Source: JANXSD01 sp043758125 (GTDB lineage: Bacteria; Bacteroidota; Bacteroidia; AKYH767-A; OLB10). From it: a DNA stretch of 8,650 bases. Location of the stretch: NCBI GenBank assembly GCA_043758125.1, contig JAYVOC010000024.1, positions 1-8,650 on the forward strand, in the 5' to 3' direction. Each line of letters opens with the position of its first letter. The first letter of the stretch is position 1. Both the position numbers and the translations under genes were made by a program. Positions 1 to 5,738 of this stretch are shown here, in pieces. Below the pieces are notes generated by a model that saw only the letters and a program-made list of their open reading frames with translations, was not told where the DNA came from and did no database searches.

Positions 1-16
1 CACAACTGTTTGTTTA

Positions 17-36
17 CGCACCACTGTTTGATAGAA
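17..36 (+). repeat. Left copy of an imperfect direct repeat outside the accessory block
   Basis: CGCACCACTGTTTGATAGAA matches 5476-5495 at 17 of 20 positions in the same orientation. A further CACAACTGTTT at 1-11 is identical to 5478-5488. The copies lie outside the boundary boxes on both sides. The match is short and could be chance. Confidence 0.35.
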
Positions 37-93
37 GTAGAAATGTTCGTTTACCACTCAAAGCCCCCTTTTTAAAAATTTCGTTTAATCTTT

Positions 94-110
94 ATGTTAT
101 ACGCATACCC
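94..110 (-). repeat. Left copy of boundary box (GGGTATGCGTATAACAT on minus strand)
   Basis: This 17-base box equals the right box at 5250-5265 apart from one extra base, and lies in the opposite orientation. It sits 70 bases outside the left hairpin. The remaining 1-93 contain no gene I can support. Confidence 0.5.
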
Positions 111-180
111 GACTGCTCGTTCAATGCGATACAGTTTGAGTTTAGCACACTGCCATACTCGCACTGTCGCGTGTGTTGGG

Positions 181-248
181 TTGCAAGCTCTTTTTATTTT
201 TTTTAGGGTTAGCAATGAGCGTTGAAAAAAAATAAAATGTGCTTGCAA
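181..248. repeat. Imperfect hairpin at the left end of the accessory block
   Basis: TTGCAAGC at 181-188 pairs with GCTTGCAA at 241-248. Inside them, a T-rich arm (191-204) pairs with an A-rich arm (225-237), leaving a loop of about 20 bases (205-224). It begins 20 bases after the stop codon of the beta-barrel gene. In the direction of that gene no T-run follows the stem, so it is not a standard terminator, although it could protect the 3' end of the mRNA. Its place mirrors the hairpin at 5103-5167. Confidence 0.68.
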
Positions 249-268
249 ATGTGTTGGCATTTTGATTA

Positions 269-1033
269 CTAACTTTTAGGTTTTCTGTTTATTCTGTACA
301 GTAATTTTATACCAACATTAATCGTGACATTTCTAAAATCAATTTCGTTGTACTTGCCAACACTTTTATAATTATTTGTGTTGGGGTTTCCTTCGTCAAA
401 GCCACTGTAATTACTGTTTAGAATATTTTGCATTTTGTAATCCCCTGATAAAAATATTACTGCTCTTAACCCTGTTTTATCTTTTTTATTAAATGCCTCG
501 TAAGCAAGAATGGAACTAAGAGTTGAATACATAGAAACCATTTGCCCGTTGTCCTTTACAGTATAAAGCAAAGTTTTATCATTAAATAATTTTCTTTCGC
601 ATGACATAGGGAAATTAACAGAACCACCTAATGCAAGCCAAAAATGTTTTCGAGAATCTTTTGCACCTATGCGGAACTTTAAATAAACTGGCACTGCAAA
701 GTATGTAACATCAAAACTGTCAATAAGCGCCTGATTGTTTTGTATTCCAAAGGAAAGGATACTGTAATTACATTCCATATAAATTCCTGTAATAGAATTT
801 GGAGAATAAATGTCCATTCCTAAACCAATGCTTCCACCGCCACCGCCAATTGTTTTATAACCGTCTGGTTTTTCCCCTATGAAAGCACTTGGGAAATTTA
901 GTTGAAGGTTGAGAGTTGGTGATACACTCATGTTTCGGAAACTAATAAATTTTGGAGAGAATGAAACATCTTGACTTCTACTCTGCTGAAATGTCAAGAT
1001 GAGAAATAGTAATAAAGGAAGTTTAAGTTTCAT
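269..1033 (-). CDS. Small outer-membrane beta-barrel protein, last gene of operon
   Basis: I take the start at ATG 1033, giving 254 residues. The upstream ATG at 1069 would add 12 charged residues before the signal peptide and overlap the previous gene by 26 bases. From 1033 the protein begins MKLKLPLLLFLILTFQQ, a standard signal peptide with probable cleavage near SRS|QD. The mature part (about 234 residues) alternates polar and hydrophobic residues in strands, with a Gly-rich turn TIGGGGGSIGLG (62-73) and a final amphipathic strand NVTINVGIKLLYRI near the C-terminus. Size and pattern fit PorT/OmpX-like barrels of about eight strands, a frequent class in Bacteroidota outer membranes. A barrel closing an operon of periplasmic and membrane proteins suggests an outer-membrane anchor or channel. 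Specific function is unknown. No clear intrinsic terminator follows. Confidence 0.87.
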   Translation of the reverse strand: MKLKLPLLLFLILTFQQSRSQDVSFSPKFISFRNMSVSPTLNLQLNFPSAFIGEKPDGYKTIGGGGGSIGLGMDIYSPNSITGIYMECNYSILSFGIQNNQALIDSFDVTYFAVPVYLKFRIGAKDSRKHFWLALGGSVNFPMSCERKLFNDKTLLYTVKDNGQMVSMYSTLSSILAYEAFNKKDKTGLRAVIFLSGDYKMQNILNSNYSGFDEGNPNTNNYKSVGKYNEIDFRNVTINVGIKLLYRINRKPKS

Positions 1034-1043
1034 AGTTGGGTTT

Positions 1044-2381
1044 TTAATAATCGGTTTTGCTTTTACCATTTAAAATTCTTTCCCACATAAATTCAGCGTT
1101 ACCATTTCCAAGATTTTTTCCCTTTAAACAATACTCCTTTGCCAAATGGTATGCTTGCCGTTTTGAGTAGTGAATCTTTTGGCGAATATTTTTTTCGTTT
1201 CCGTCAAGCATCATCGCCATGAAATAATAATTCTGTCCGCTTAATAAATTTGATGCTTCGTAATAAGATAAAATCTTAAATGCTTCTACAAGATTATTTT
1301 TTTTCTCGGCTATGTAAACAGCATGGTTAATTTGAGTTTGAGCATACTTGTGGTCGGCTATGCTGCTTTTATGAATCATGTCATTGATTAATGAGATTTC
1401 GGATTTATCGTATTTCAAAGCACTATTAAAATTCTCAACTGCTTTTGAATAAAATCTTTTTTTATAATTTTCATTCCCTAAATTTTTATAGAAGTTATAA
1501 TTCTCAATTCGTATTCCTTCGTCACATTCTTTTATTTTATTCAGTGTATAACTTTTATGTTCAGAATATTCACTGGAAATTTTTACAAATATTTCTCTTG
1601 CCTTATTAAATTTTTTCTCTGTCAAGTTCTTTTCGGCTGATGATTTATAAGATTCAAAATTTAAAATATTATTGCAGAGATTAATTTGGCTTAATACTCT
1701 GCTGTCATTCGCTTTATAAATAAGTGCTTTTTCATATAGGTTTTTGGCAGAAACATAATCTCTCTTAGAATAATAGGAATCTCCAAATTTTGAATATTCT
1801 CCGAACAAAGCAATTTGTTCATCTTGTTTTTGGTCAAGAATACAAGAATTGTCTTTCTCTTTGTATGGGCGAAAAACAATCATATTTATTTTGTATGCCG
1901 GTTGTGAAATGTCAATGCCAATTAACAGATTTACTTTTCTTGTTTTAGAATCAATGCTTAATTGCTTCTCTCCAATATACTCTAATGTTTTGTCAACTGA
2001 AACATAAGCAAATTCTTTATTGTCAATTTTTGCGGTGCATGTAAAATAATAATCATTCTTAAAATCAACTTGAATTTTATTTTCGTATTTATCTTCAATT
2101 GTCGTTAAGTAATCATAAAACCTAAGATTCGCTTGGTCGTCAGCAGTAAATAAATCCGATGCAAAATCAATTCCTGTTCGGACATTAACATCAAAAATAT
2201 CTAATAGCTGGGAACGATAATCGTTCGCTGATTTGTCAGGTGGAAGGTCGCTGTAAACCTCCATTAAGGTAAAATATTTTTGAGCAAGCTGCTTGACTTT
2301 CTCCTTATCAAATGGGGTTGCATTGATGTTGTTAACGCAAATAAAAAGAAAAACAAACAGAATGTTTTTTTTGCGCTTCAT
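1044..2381 (-). CDS. Secreted protein with NTF2-like N-terminus, TPR repeats and Sel1-like tail
   Basis: This 445-residue protein has a signal peptide (about 1-21, ending NNINA). Residues about 27-170 look like an NTF2-like domain, with a helical start, FYDYLTTIEDKYENKIQVDF in the middle and strand-rich sequence ending INMIVFRPY. Three TPR units follow, at about 191-224, 243-276 and 292-326, with typical signatures such as GDSYYSKRDYVSAKNLYEKA and LGNENYKKRFYSKAVENFN. The stretch 384-430 (YFMAMMLDG... LGNGNAEF) recalls a Sel1-like repeat. TPR proteins are usually binding scaffolds, so this is probably a periplasmic or surface adaptor. It begins 14 bases after the previous gene and ends about 10 bases before the beta-barrel gene, whose longer possible start would overlap it. 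It has no enzyme motif. The TPR part is secure; the N-terminal fold is inferred. Confidence 0.87.
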   Translation of the reverse strand: MKRKKNILFVFLFICVNNINATPFDKEKVKQLAQKYFTLMEVYSDLPPDKSANDYRSQLLDIFDVNVRTGIDFASDLFTADDQANLRFYDYLTTIEDKYENKIQVDFKNDYYFTCTAKIDNKEFAYVSVDKTLEYIGEKQLSIDSKTRKVNLLIGIDISQPAYKINMIVFRPYKEKDNSCILDQKQDEQIALFGEYSKFGDSYYSKRDYVSAKNLYEKALIYKANDSRVLSQINLCNNILNFESYKSSAEKNLTEKKFNKAREIFVKISSEYSEHKSYTLNKIKECDEGIRIENYNFYKNLGNENYKKRFYSKAVENFNSALKYDKSEISLINDMIHKSSIADHKYAQTQINHAVYIAEKKNNLVEAFKILSYYEASNLLSGQNYYFMAMMLDGNEKNIRQKIHYSKRQAYHLAKEYCLKGKNLGNGNAEFMWERILNGKSKTDY

Positions 2382-2395
2382 GAATGTTCATGGAA

Positions 2396-3022
2396 TTATT
2401 TAACAGAATTGGTTTCAACAACGCTAATGTCTCCTAACATTACAATCCATCTTTCACCTTCGATTGTAAGAATTTGTTTTGCAACAATCTTTACCTTTTT
2501 TGTTGTGCAGTCGCCATAAGCTGAACAGTCTCTTGTGAACTTCCTGGTTTCAACATCTCCACCATTAAGAGAAATAGAATTTGAAGCACAAAAACATTGC
2601 TTAATAGTAATGCTGCCTTCATAAAAAATATTTCCCTTGTCGTCCCTCTTTTCTTTTAACATTTCTGTTCCAACAAATCCCGCTTTAAAGGTTAACGTTA
2701 TTATTTTATACTTCTTAGTAAGTTTTGCAAGACTGTTTAAATACTTTAAAATCGGATGCTTGTTTACGATTACACCTTTCTCTGACTTACTTGAAACTTC
2801 AATCGTTGCTTTTGGTTCAAACATTGCATAAGCAGTACTGATAAAAATCTGTTTAGCTGTATCTCTGCCCATCGCAATGTCTGCAACCAATTTTTCAAAG
2901 GCAATAACATTTTTCTCTGCATTCATTTGCAATCTCTGTAAATCTTCGGCAGTAAATTTTTTCTGTCCAAATGCGAAGCAGGAAACGAATAATAAAAGAA
3001 TGACGCTGGTGTATTTTTTCAC
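2396..3022 (-). CDS. Secreted NTF2-like (SnoaL-type) protein with clustered cysteines
   Basis: This 208-residue protein has a clear signal peptide, probably cut before Gln20 in CFAFGQKK. A lipoprotein reading through Cys15 (FVSC) is possible but a poorer fit. The rest reads as an NTF2-like fold: helices at about 24-65, then strands around KATIEVSS (71-78), a helix HPILKYLNSLAKLTKKY, and long strands ending in KQILTIEGERWIVMLGDISVV. That assignment is by pattern, without a search. Four cysteines cluster at 143, 145, 166 and 172 in an inserted loop, which suggests disulfides or a metal site in an exported protein. No catalytic residues are evident. The gene starts 8 bases after the lipoprotein gene and ends 14 bases before the TPR gene, well inside the operon. 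Its domain resembles the N-terminal part of the next product. Confidence 0.85.
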   Translation of the reverse strand: MKKYTSVILLLFVSCFAFGQKKFTAEDLQRLQMNAEKNVIAFEKLVADIAMGRDTAKQIFISTAYAMFEPKATIEVSSKSEKGVIVNKHPILKYLNSLAKLTKKYKIITLTFKAGFVGTEMLKEKRDDKGNIFYEGSITIKQCFCASNSISLNGGDVETRKFTRDCSAYGDCTTKKVKIVAKQILTIEGERWIVMLGDISVVETNSVK

Positions 3023-3030
3023 TTTGTTAA

Positions 3031-3942
3031 CTAATTATTGAATTTACTGCCATTGTATATTTCACAAACCTTCAATCCTGAAATCTTTTGAGTTTCCTTA
3101 TCTCGTTCTACACTTAGAATTTTAATATCAATAATGGATGGAAAACCAACTAAGTGTTCGGTTAAATATTTCACTCCATTTTTAGGAGACCAGTATTCAG
3201 GGTTCTTATCGTTTACATCCATGTAATTATCCACATAGCACTCCTGATAAAAATGCTCTTTCCAAATTTTCACTGCAAGTTCTTGTCTTTCCTCCGTGCT
3301 TTTCTTGGTGTCAATAATTTTTAGAAGTTCTTGCCGCAGCCATTCATAGTCAGGTAAAGTAGAATAATTCCCGTCACCAATTGATATGGTATCTCTTTCA
3401 GAAATTTCATCAGTAATTTTGTAAAGCACAATAAATTGTTTTTCTATCACACTGCCATTTTCAAAAATCGTTTGCTTTATTTTTTCTAAAATAGAATCTT
3501 TCGTACTTTCATATCTCAAAAGAACATTGCTTTTATTGTACACGAAATCTTTCATGCTTTCTTGTCTTTCGGATGGCTTTGACAAATAATTATTACAACC
3601 AATCGTTTCAAGCATTTGATTGACTTCCTGTGCTTCTTGAGCATAAGGTAACTTTTGGATACTTGAACGAGAAAATTGAGGTTCAATCAACATTGAATCT
3701 TTTGAGTTCAAGTCTAATCGGTGAACAGTAATTTTCGGAATAAACCCTAACTTTTTACTCTCACTAATTTCAAACGGTGCGAGCATAGATTTTAACTCGC
3801 TTGGCAATTCTCCATTACATAATGGTTTATTTGCATATAAATCAATTTTAATGTAATGAGTTTCTTTAGTCCGAAAATAATCGCAACTTGAAAATAAAAT
3901 TATGAATAAAGTAATTGAGGGAATTAGTTTTCTTTTGACCAT
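3031..3942 (-). CDS. Predicted lipoprotein of unknown function
   Basis: This 303-residue protein begins with a basic N-terminus, a hydrophobic stretch and the lipobox-like sequence ILFSSC, with Cys20 as the likely lipidated residue. The +2 Asp would mean inner-membrane retention in E. coli, but that rule is not known to apply in Bacteroidota. The fold is not recognised. Spacing of predicted strands (HYIKIDLYA at 29-37, KITVHRLDL at 70-78, KQFIVLYKI at 168-176) with helices between them faintly recalls a von Willebrand A-type fold, but there is no proper DxSxS metal motif (DLYAN instead). The C-terminal part (about 225-298) ends with strand-rich sequence around IIDIKILSVERD. It starts inside the previous gene (19-base overlap) and stops 8 bases before the next gene. 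It presumably acts in the periplasm or on the outer membrane with its neighbours. Confidence 0.85.
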   Translation of the reverse strand: MVKRKLIPSITLFIILFSSCDYFRTKETHYIKIDLYANKPLCNGELPSELKSMLAPFEISESKKLGFIPKITVHRLDLNSKDSMLIEPQFSRSSIQKLPYAQEAQEVNQMLETIGCNNYLSKPSERQESMKDFVYNKSNVLLRYESTKDSILEKIKQTIFENGSVIEKQFIVLYKITDEISERDTISIGDGNYSTLPDYEWLRQELLKIIDTKKSTEERQELAVKIWKEHFYQECYVDNYMDVNDKNPEYWSPKNGVKYLTEHLVGFPSIIDIKILSVERDKETQKISGLKVCEIYNGSKFNN

Positions 3943-4955
3943 GAAGCTTTATTATTTAATGTATCAATATGAATTTTTGGTAATTTTTCAAACTGTGTTT
4001 TTAAACATTCGATTGTAACCAAATCTTTTGCAATATTTTCTTTTTGCTTGTCTCTCATTTTTTCAATTTCTTCGTCCAGAATTATGCTGCGGTATCTTAA
4101 GTCAATAGATTCGTTGATTGCTCCACTGTTATCTTTTTGTCTATTCAAAATAATGTTTTTATCAATGGATTTATCTTCGACTTTCATAGAAGCATCAACG
4201 AATGTGTGAGGAGTGTAGGCATCTTCATTGAATTTATCATGATGTTTTACCCTTCGTTTGTAATCTCCATCATCATCACCACTTTCTGTTAATCTTCTAT
4301 TGTAGTCATTGACTAAATTTTTTCTAAACTTATCCTCTGCTTTTTTATATCCCGTAAATCTTATGTGAGCCCAAGCTATAAAAGCATACCCAAATGCAAT
4401 TGCCACATAAATTAATGGGCTTATGATAATAAACCAGATGAAAAAAAATGTTTTAAAAGCAGCAATTAAGTAAAGAACAATTTTAACCATTGTATTTTTT
4501 CTATTGTGTCTTTTATCATCTCTAAATCTTTTAAGTTTATCAACCTCATCCACTGTTACATCTGATAATAGCTCTTTGCTTTTTCTAATTATCAACAATC
4601 TTCCTTCGATATATTTAAAATATCCTTGATTTCTATTCAGGTATTTTGCAAGTTCCACATCAAGTAAAAAACCAATTGTTACTCCGATAATAGCAATAAT
4701 AAAAGGTGTCAAACCAAAAATGAATGCACCAAAAATAATTGGAACTCCACCAATTACTTCTAATGCTAATGCTGTCCAATACATTTTCCAGTCAAAAGGG
4801 TAATCATCTGTACGAAAAACACCAGGGTGTTTCTCGTCAGTTGTTGTCAAACCAATAGAATACTTTCGAGTAGAAAGCCATGATTGTACGGAAGGTTTAT
4901 CCGGCATTAATTCATGCTTCGATAATAAATCATAAGCGACTTTAAATGTTGACAT
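3924..4955 (-). CDS. Multi-pass inner-membrane protein of unknown family, first gene of operon
   Basis: I do not recognise this 343-residue protein. It has no signal peptide. Hydrophobic segments fall at about 61-81, 83-103, 157-177 and 178-200, forming two helical hairpins. The segment between them (104-156) is rich in Lys and Arg (for example KLKRFRDDKRHNRKN), so by the positive-inside rule it should be cytoplasmic. The N-terminal 60 residues and the C-terminal 140 residues would be cytoplasmic too. The tail has an acidic patch ESGDDDGD (225-231 region) and a charged helical, possibly coiled-coil stretch at about 285-325. The ATG at 4955 is used because no longer in-frame start is evident. 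It is the promoter-proximal gene, and its last codons overlap the next gene by 19 bases, which suggests translational coupling. A scaffold or sensor role is only a guess from the layout. Confidence 0.85.
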   Translation of the reverse strand: MSTFKVAYDLLSKHELMPDKPSVQSWLSTRKYSIGLTTTDEKHPGVFRTDDYPFDWKMYWTALALEVIGGVPIIFGAFIFGLTPFIIAIIGVTIGFLLDVELAKYLNRNQGYFKYIEGRLLIIRKSKELLSDVTVDEVDKLKRFRDDKRHNRKNTMVKIVLYLIAAFKTFFFIWFIIISPLIYVAIAFGYAFIAWAHIRFTGYKKAEDKFRKNLVNDYNRRLTESGDDDGDYKRRVKHHDKFNEDAYTPHTFVDASMKVEDKSIDKNIILNRQKDNSGAINESIDLRYRSIILDEEIEKMRDKQKENIAKDLVTIECLKTQFEKLPKIHIDTLNNKASWSKEN

Positions 4956-5002
4956 AATTCATTTAGTTTAAGAGTAAGTAAAAAAGTAGTTCGACTTAAC
5001 CG

Positions 5003-5024
5003 CAATAATACAAAACTTGTTTTG
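5003..5024 (-). promoter_or_regulatory. Possible promoter element with adjoining palindrome for the five-gene operon
   Basis: On the minus strand, TATTATTG (5010-5003) resembles the Bacteroidota -7 element TAnnTTTG in 7 of 8 positions, about 50 bases before the first start codon. I see no good TTG/TTTG -33 element at the right distance. Directly upstream sits the palindrome CAAAAC-TT-GTTTTG (5011-5024), which could be an operator. Both are short AT-rich matches, so the call is weak. Confidence 0.25.
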
Positions 5025-5102
5025 ATTGATGCGATTGTCGGTTTTTTTTTGTTTCTGGTGTTTGATTAGGATTGAATGTTTATTTATTGTTGGTGCGGGA
5101 GG

Positions 5103-5167
5103 GCAAAAGCAAATGTGAAGCAACTTGCGTTGGCTTGTGAGTAGTGTTGCTTCTCTTTTGCTTTTGC
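5103..5167. repeat. Long imperfect hairpin at the right end of the accessory block
   Basis: Arms at 5103-5124 and 5146-5167 are complementary at 20 of 22 positions and enclose a 21-base loop (5125-5145). The arms carry GCAAAAGCAAA and GAAGCAAC with their complements. No T-run follows directly on either strand, so it is not a standard terminator. It lies about 150 bases upstream of the first operon gene and 82 bases inside the right box. Confidence 0.75.
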
Positions 5168-5249
5168 GAAGGATAGCAAACACGGCTTGTCCGAAAATTA
5201 TAACACTGCTCATTTCTTGCACACTGTTTGAAGTTCCGATGCTGCCCAC

Positions 5250-5265
5250 GGGTTGCGTATAACAT
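5250..5265 (+). repeat. Right copy of boundary box (GGGTTGCGTATAACAT)
   Basis: This 16-base box matches the left box at 94-110 in inverted orientation, with 12 bases identical without a gap (TGCGTATAACAT) and GGGT before them. Both copies point away from the five-gene block. A related GCGCATAAC follows in direct orientation at 5273-5281. It is followed inward by 82 bases and then a long hairpin, the same order as at the left end. Its function is unknown; candidates are an element end, a recombination site or a member of an intergenic repeat family. Confidence 0.5.
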
Positions 5266-5333
5266 CTTATTTGCGCATAACCATTGCGTGTTTCCACAAT
5301 ACTGTTGTTGGCTTTGCGAAGCTGGTTTCGTTT

Positions 5334-5462
5334 TCAAATATAATCCTTTTTGTCTTGATCTGGTAATGTGGTTAAATCCTTAATTTCTGGTAATGTATCA
5401 AACGGACTAACAATCCGATTGAAGTTCGTAGAACTAATATGTGTGTAAATCTCCGTAATTCG
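5334..5462 (-). pseudogene. C-terminal remnant of a tyrosine recombinase/integrase
   Basis: On the minus strand, 42 codons followed by TGA encode a tail that starts RITEIYTHISSTNF, continues with NRIVSPFDTLPEIKDL and ends in DKKDYI. In Bacteroidota XerC/D-like and phage-type integrases the C-terminus commonly reads T-T-E-I-Y-T-H-V/I-S..., then an I-x-S-P-x-D-x-L motif. The Tyr in EIYTH is the catalytic residue that attacks DNA. The match is in register over both motifs. Upstream, the same frame meets a TGA at 5463-5465. The Arg-His-x-x-Arg and GH boxes that should precede are absent, apart from a weak out-of-frame RYDNELLINS stretch near 5484-5513. It is therefore a decayed or truncated gene. 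A TCTGGTAATGT repeat (5359-5369, 5386-5396) encodes its TLPE/TLPD units. A chance match is unlikely but possible, since only about 20 residues are diagnostic. Confidence 0.58.
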
Positions 5463-5475
5463 TCAGCCCGAAGTT

Positions 5476-5495
5476 CGCACAACTGTTTATTAGAA
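5476..5495 (+). repeat. Right copy of an imperfect direct repeat outside the accessory block
   Basis: CGCACAACTGTTTATTAGAA pairs with the left copy at 17-36. It is bracketed by GAAGTTCG at 5470-5477 and 5493-5500, and a third GAAGTTCG lies at 5421-5428. It lies just upstream (minus-strand sense) of the point where recognisable recombinase sequence begins. Confidence 0.35.
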
Positions 5496-5685
5496 GTTCG
5501 TTATCGTATCGAGTCATGTTCGCGCTTTGTGAGTTTCTAATCGAAAGATTGCAAGAGTTGAAGTAGCACCAACTGATAACTTTGAATGTCTTGAAGTTAG
5601 TCCTTTGAATGTTGCTCTTTTTCCTTGTCCACTTCCATATTGATTTCTTAATTCACAGTTGCATGTACGAATAATTGCCATAAAC

Positions 5686-5718
5686 AAAAAAAGGCTGCTT
5701 CTATTCGAAACAGCCTTT
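5686..5718 (-). terminator. Intrinsic terminator after accC
   Basis: Read on the minus strand, AAAGGCTG and CAGCCTTT form an 8-bp stem. It extends by CTTC/GAAA-type pairing with one mismatch to a 4-base loop, and is followed at once by a run of seven T (5692 down to 5686). It lies 20 bases after the accC stop codon. The A-rich stretch before the stem could give weaker termination in the other direction. This is the clearest transcription boundary in the window and separates the fatty-acid cluster from the accessory block. Confidence 0.93.
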
Positions 5719-5738
5719 CAATTTTTACACAAATAAAT

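Larger units (their letters stand above)
4956..5738. other. 783-base stretch without an intact gene, between accC and the accessory operon
   Basis: From right to left this stretch holds the accC terminator, about 220 bases (5463-5685) where I see no convincing gene, a recombinase C-terminal remnant (5334-5462), a second GCG(C)ATAAC-like motif at 5273-5281, the GCGTATAAC box (5250-5265), a long hairpin (5103-5167), and the likely promoter region of the five-gene operon (4956-5060). The frames that stay open on the minus strand across 4968-5337 have no start support and low-complexity, non-protein-like translations, so I treat them as chance. Confidence 0.75.

Noticed and set aside
181..248. 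Intrinsic terminator for the five-gene operon
   Set aside because: The stem is not followed by a T-run in the direction of transcription, and much of the stem is A-T pairing.
72..260. Open frame of 62 codons on the minus strand
   Set aside because: It runs through the left hairpin and box, has an atypical composition, and lacks any recognisable feature. The DNA pattern explains the sequence better.
94..260. Integron attC site
   Set aside because: GTTGGG and GTTGGC occur near the hairpin but in the same orientation, whereas attC needs RYYYAAC and GTTRRRY at opposite ends. No integrase of the IntI type is visible.
1691..1879. A 62-codon minus-strand frame in another register of the TPR gene
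   Set aside because: It lies wholly inside the TPR gene, whose own frame is clearly coding.
2280..2831. Plus-strand open frames at 2280-2519 and 2637-2831
   Set aside because: They lie opposite well-supported minus-strand genes with signal peptides and domains.
4968..5337. Two overlapping minus-strand open frames of 109 and 85 codons
   Set aside because: They cross the right box and hairpin, overlap each other in different frames, and give low-complexity translations without signal peptide, domain or start support.
5514..5681. A 55-codon minus-strand frame starting at ATG 5681
   Set aside because: It begins next to the accC terminator, shows no known motif, and the surrounding DNA looks like decayed sequence. 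It is too short to support alone.
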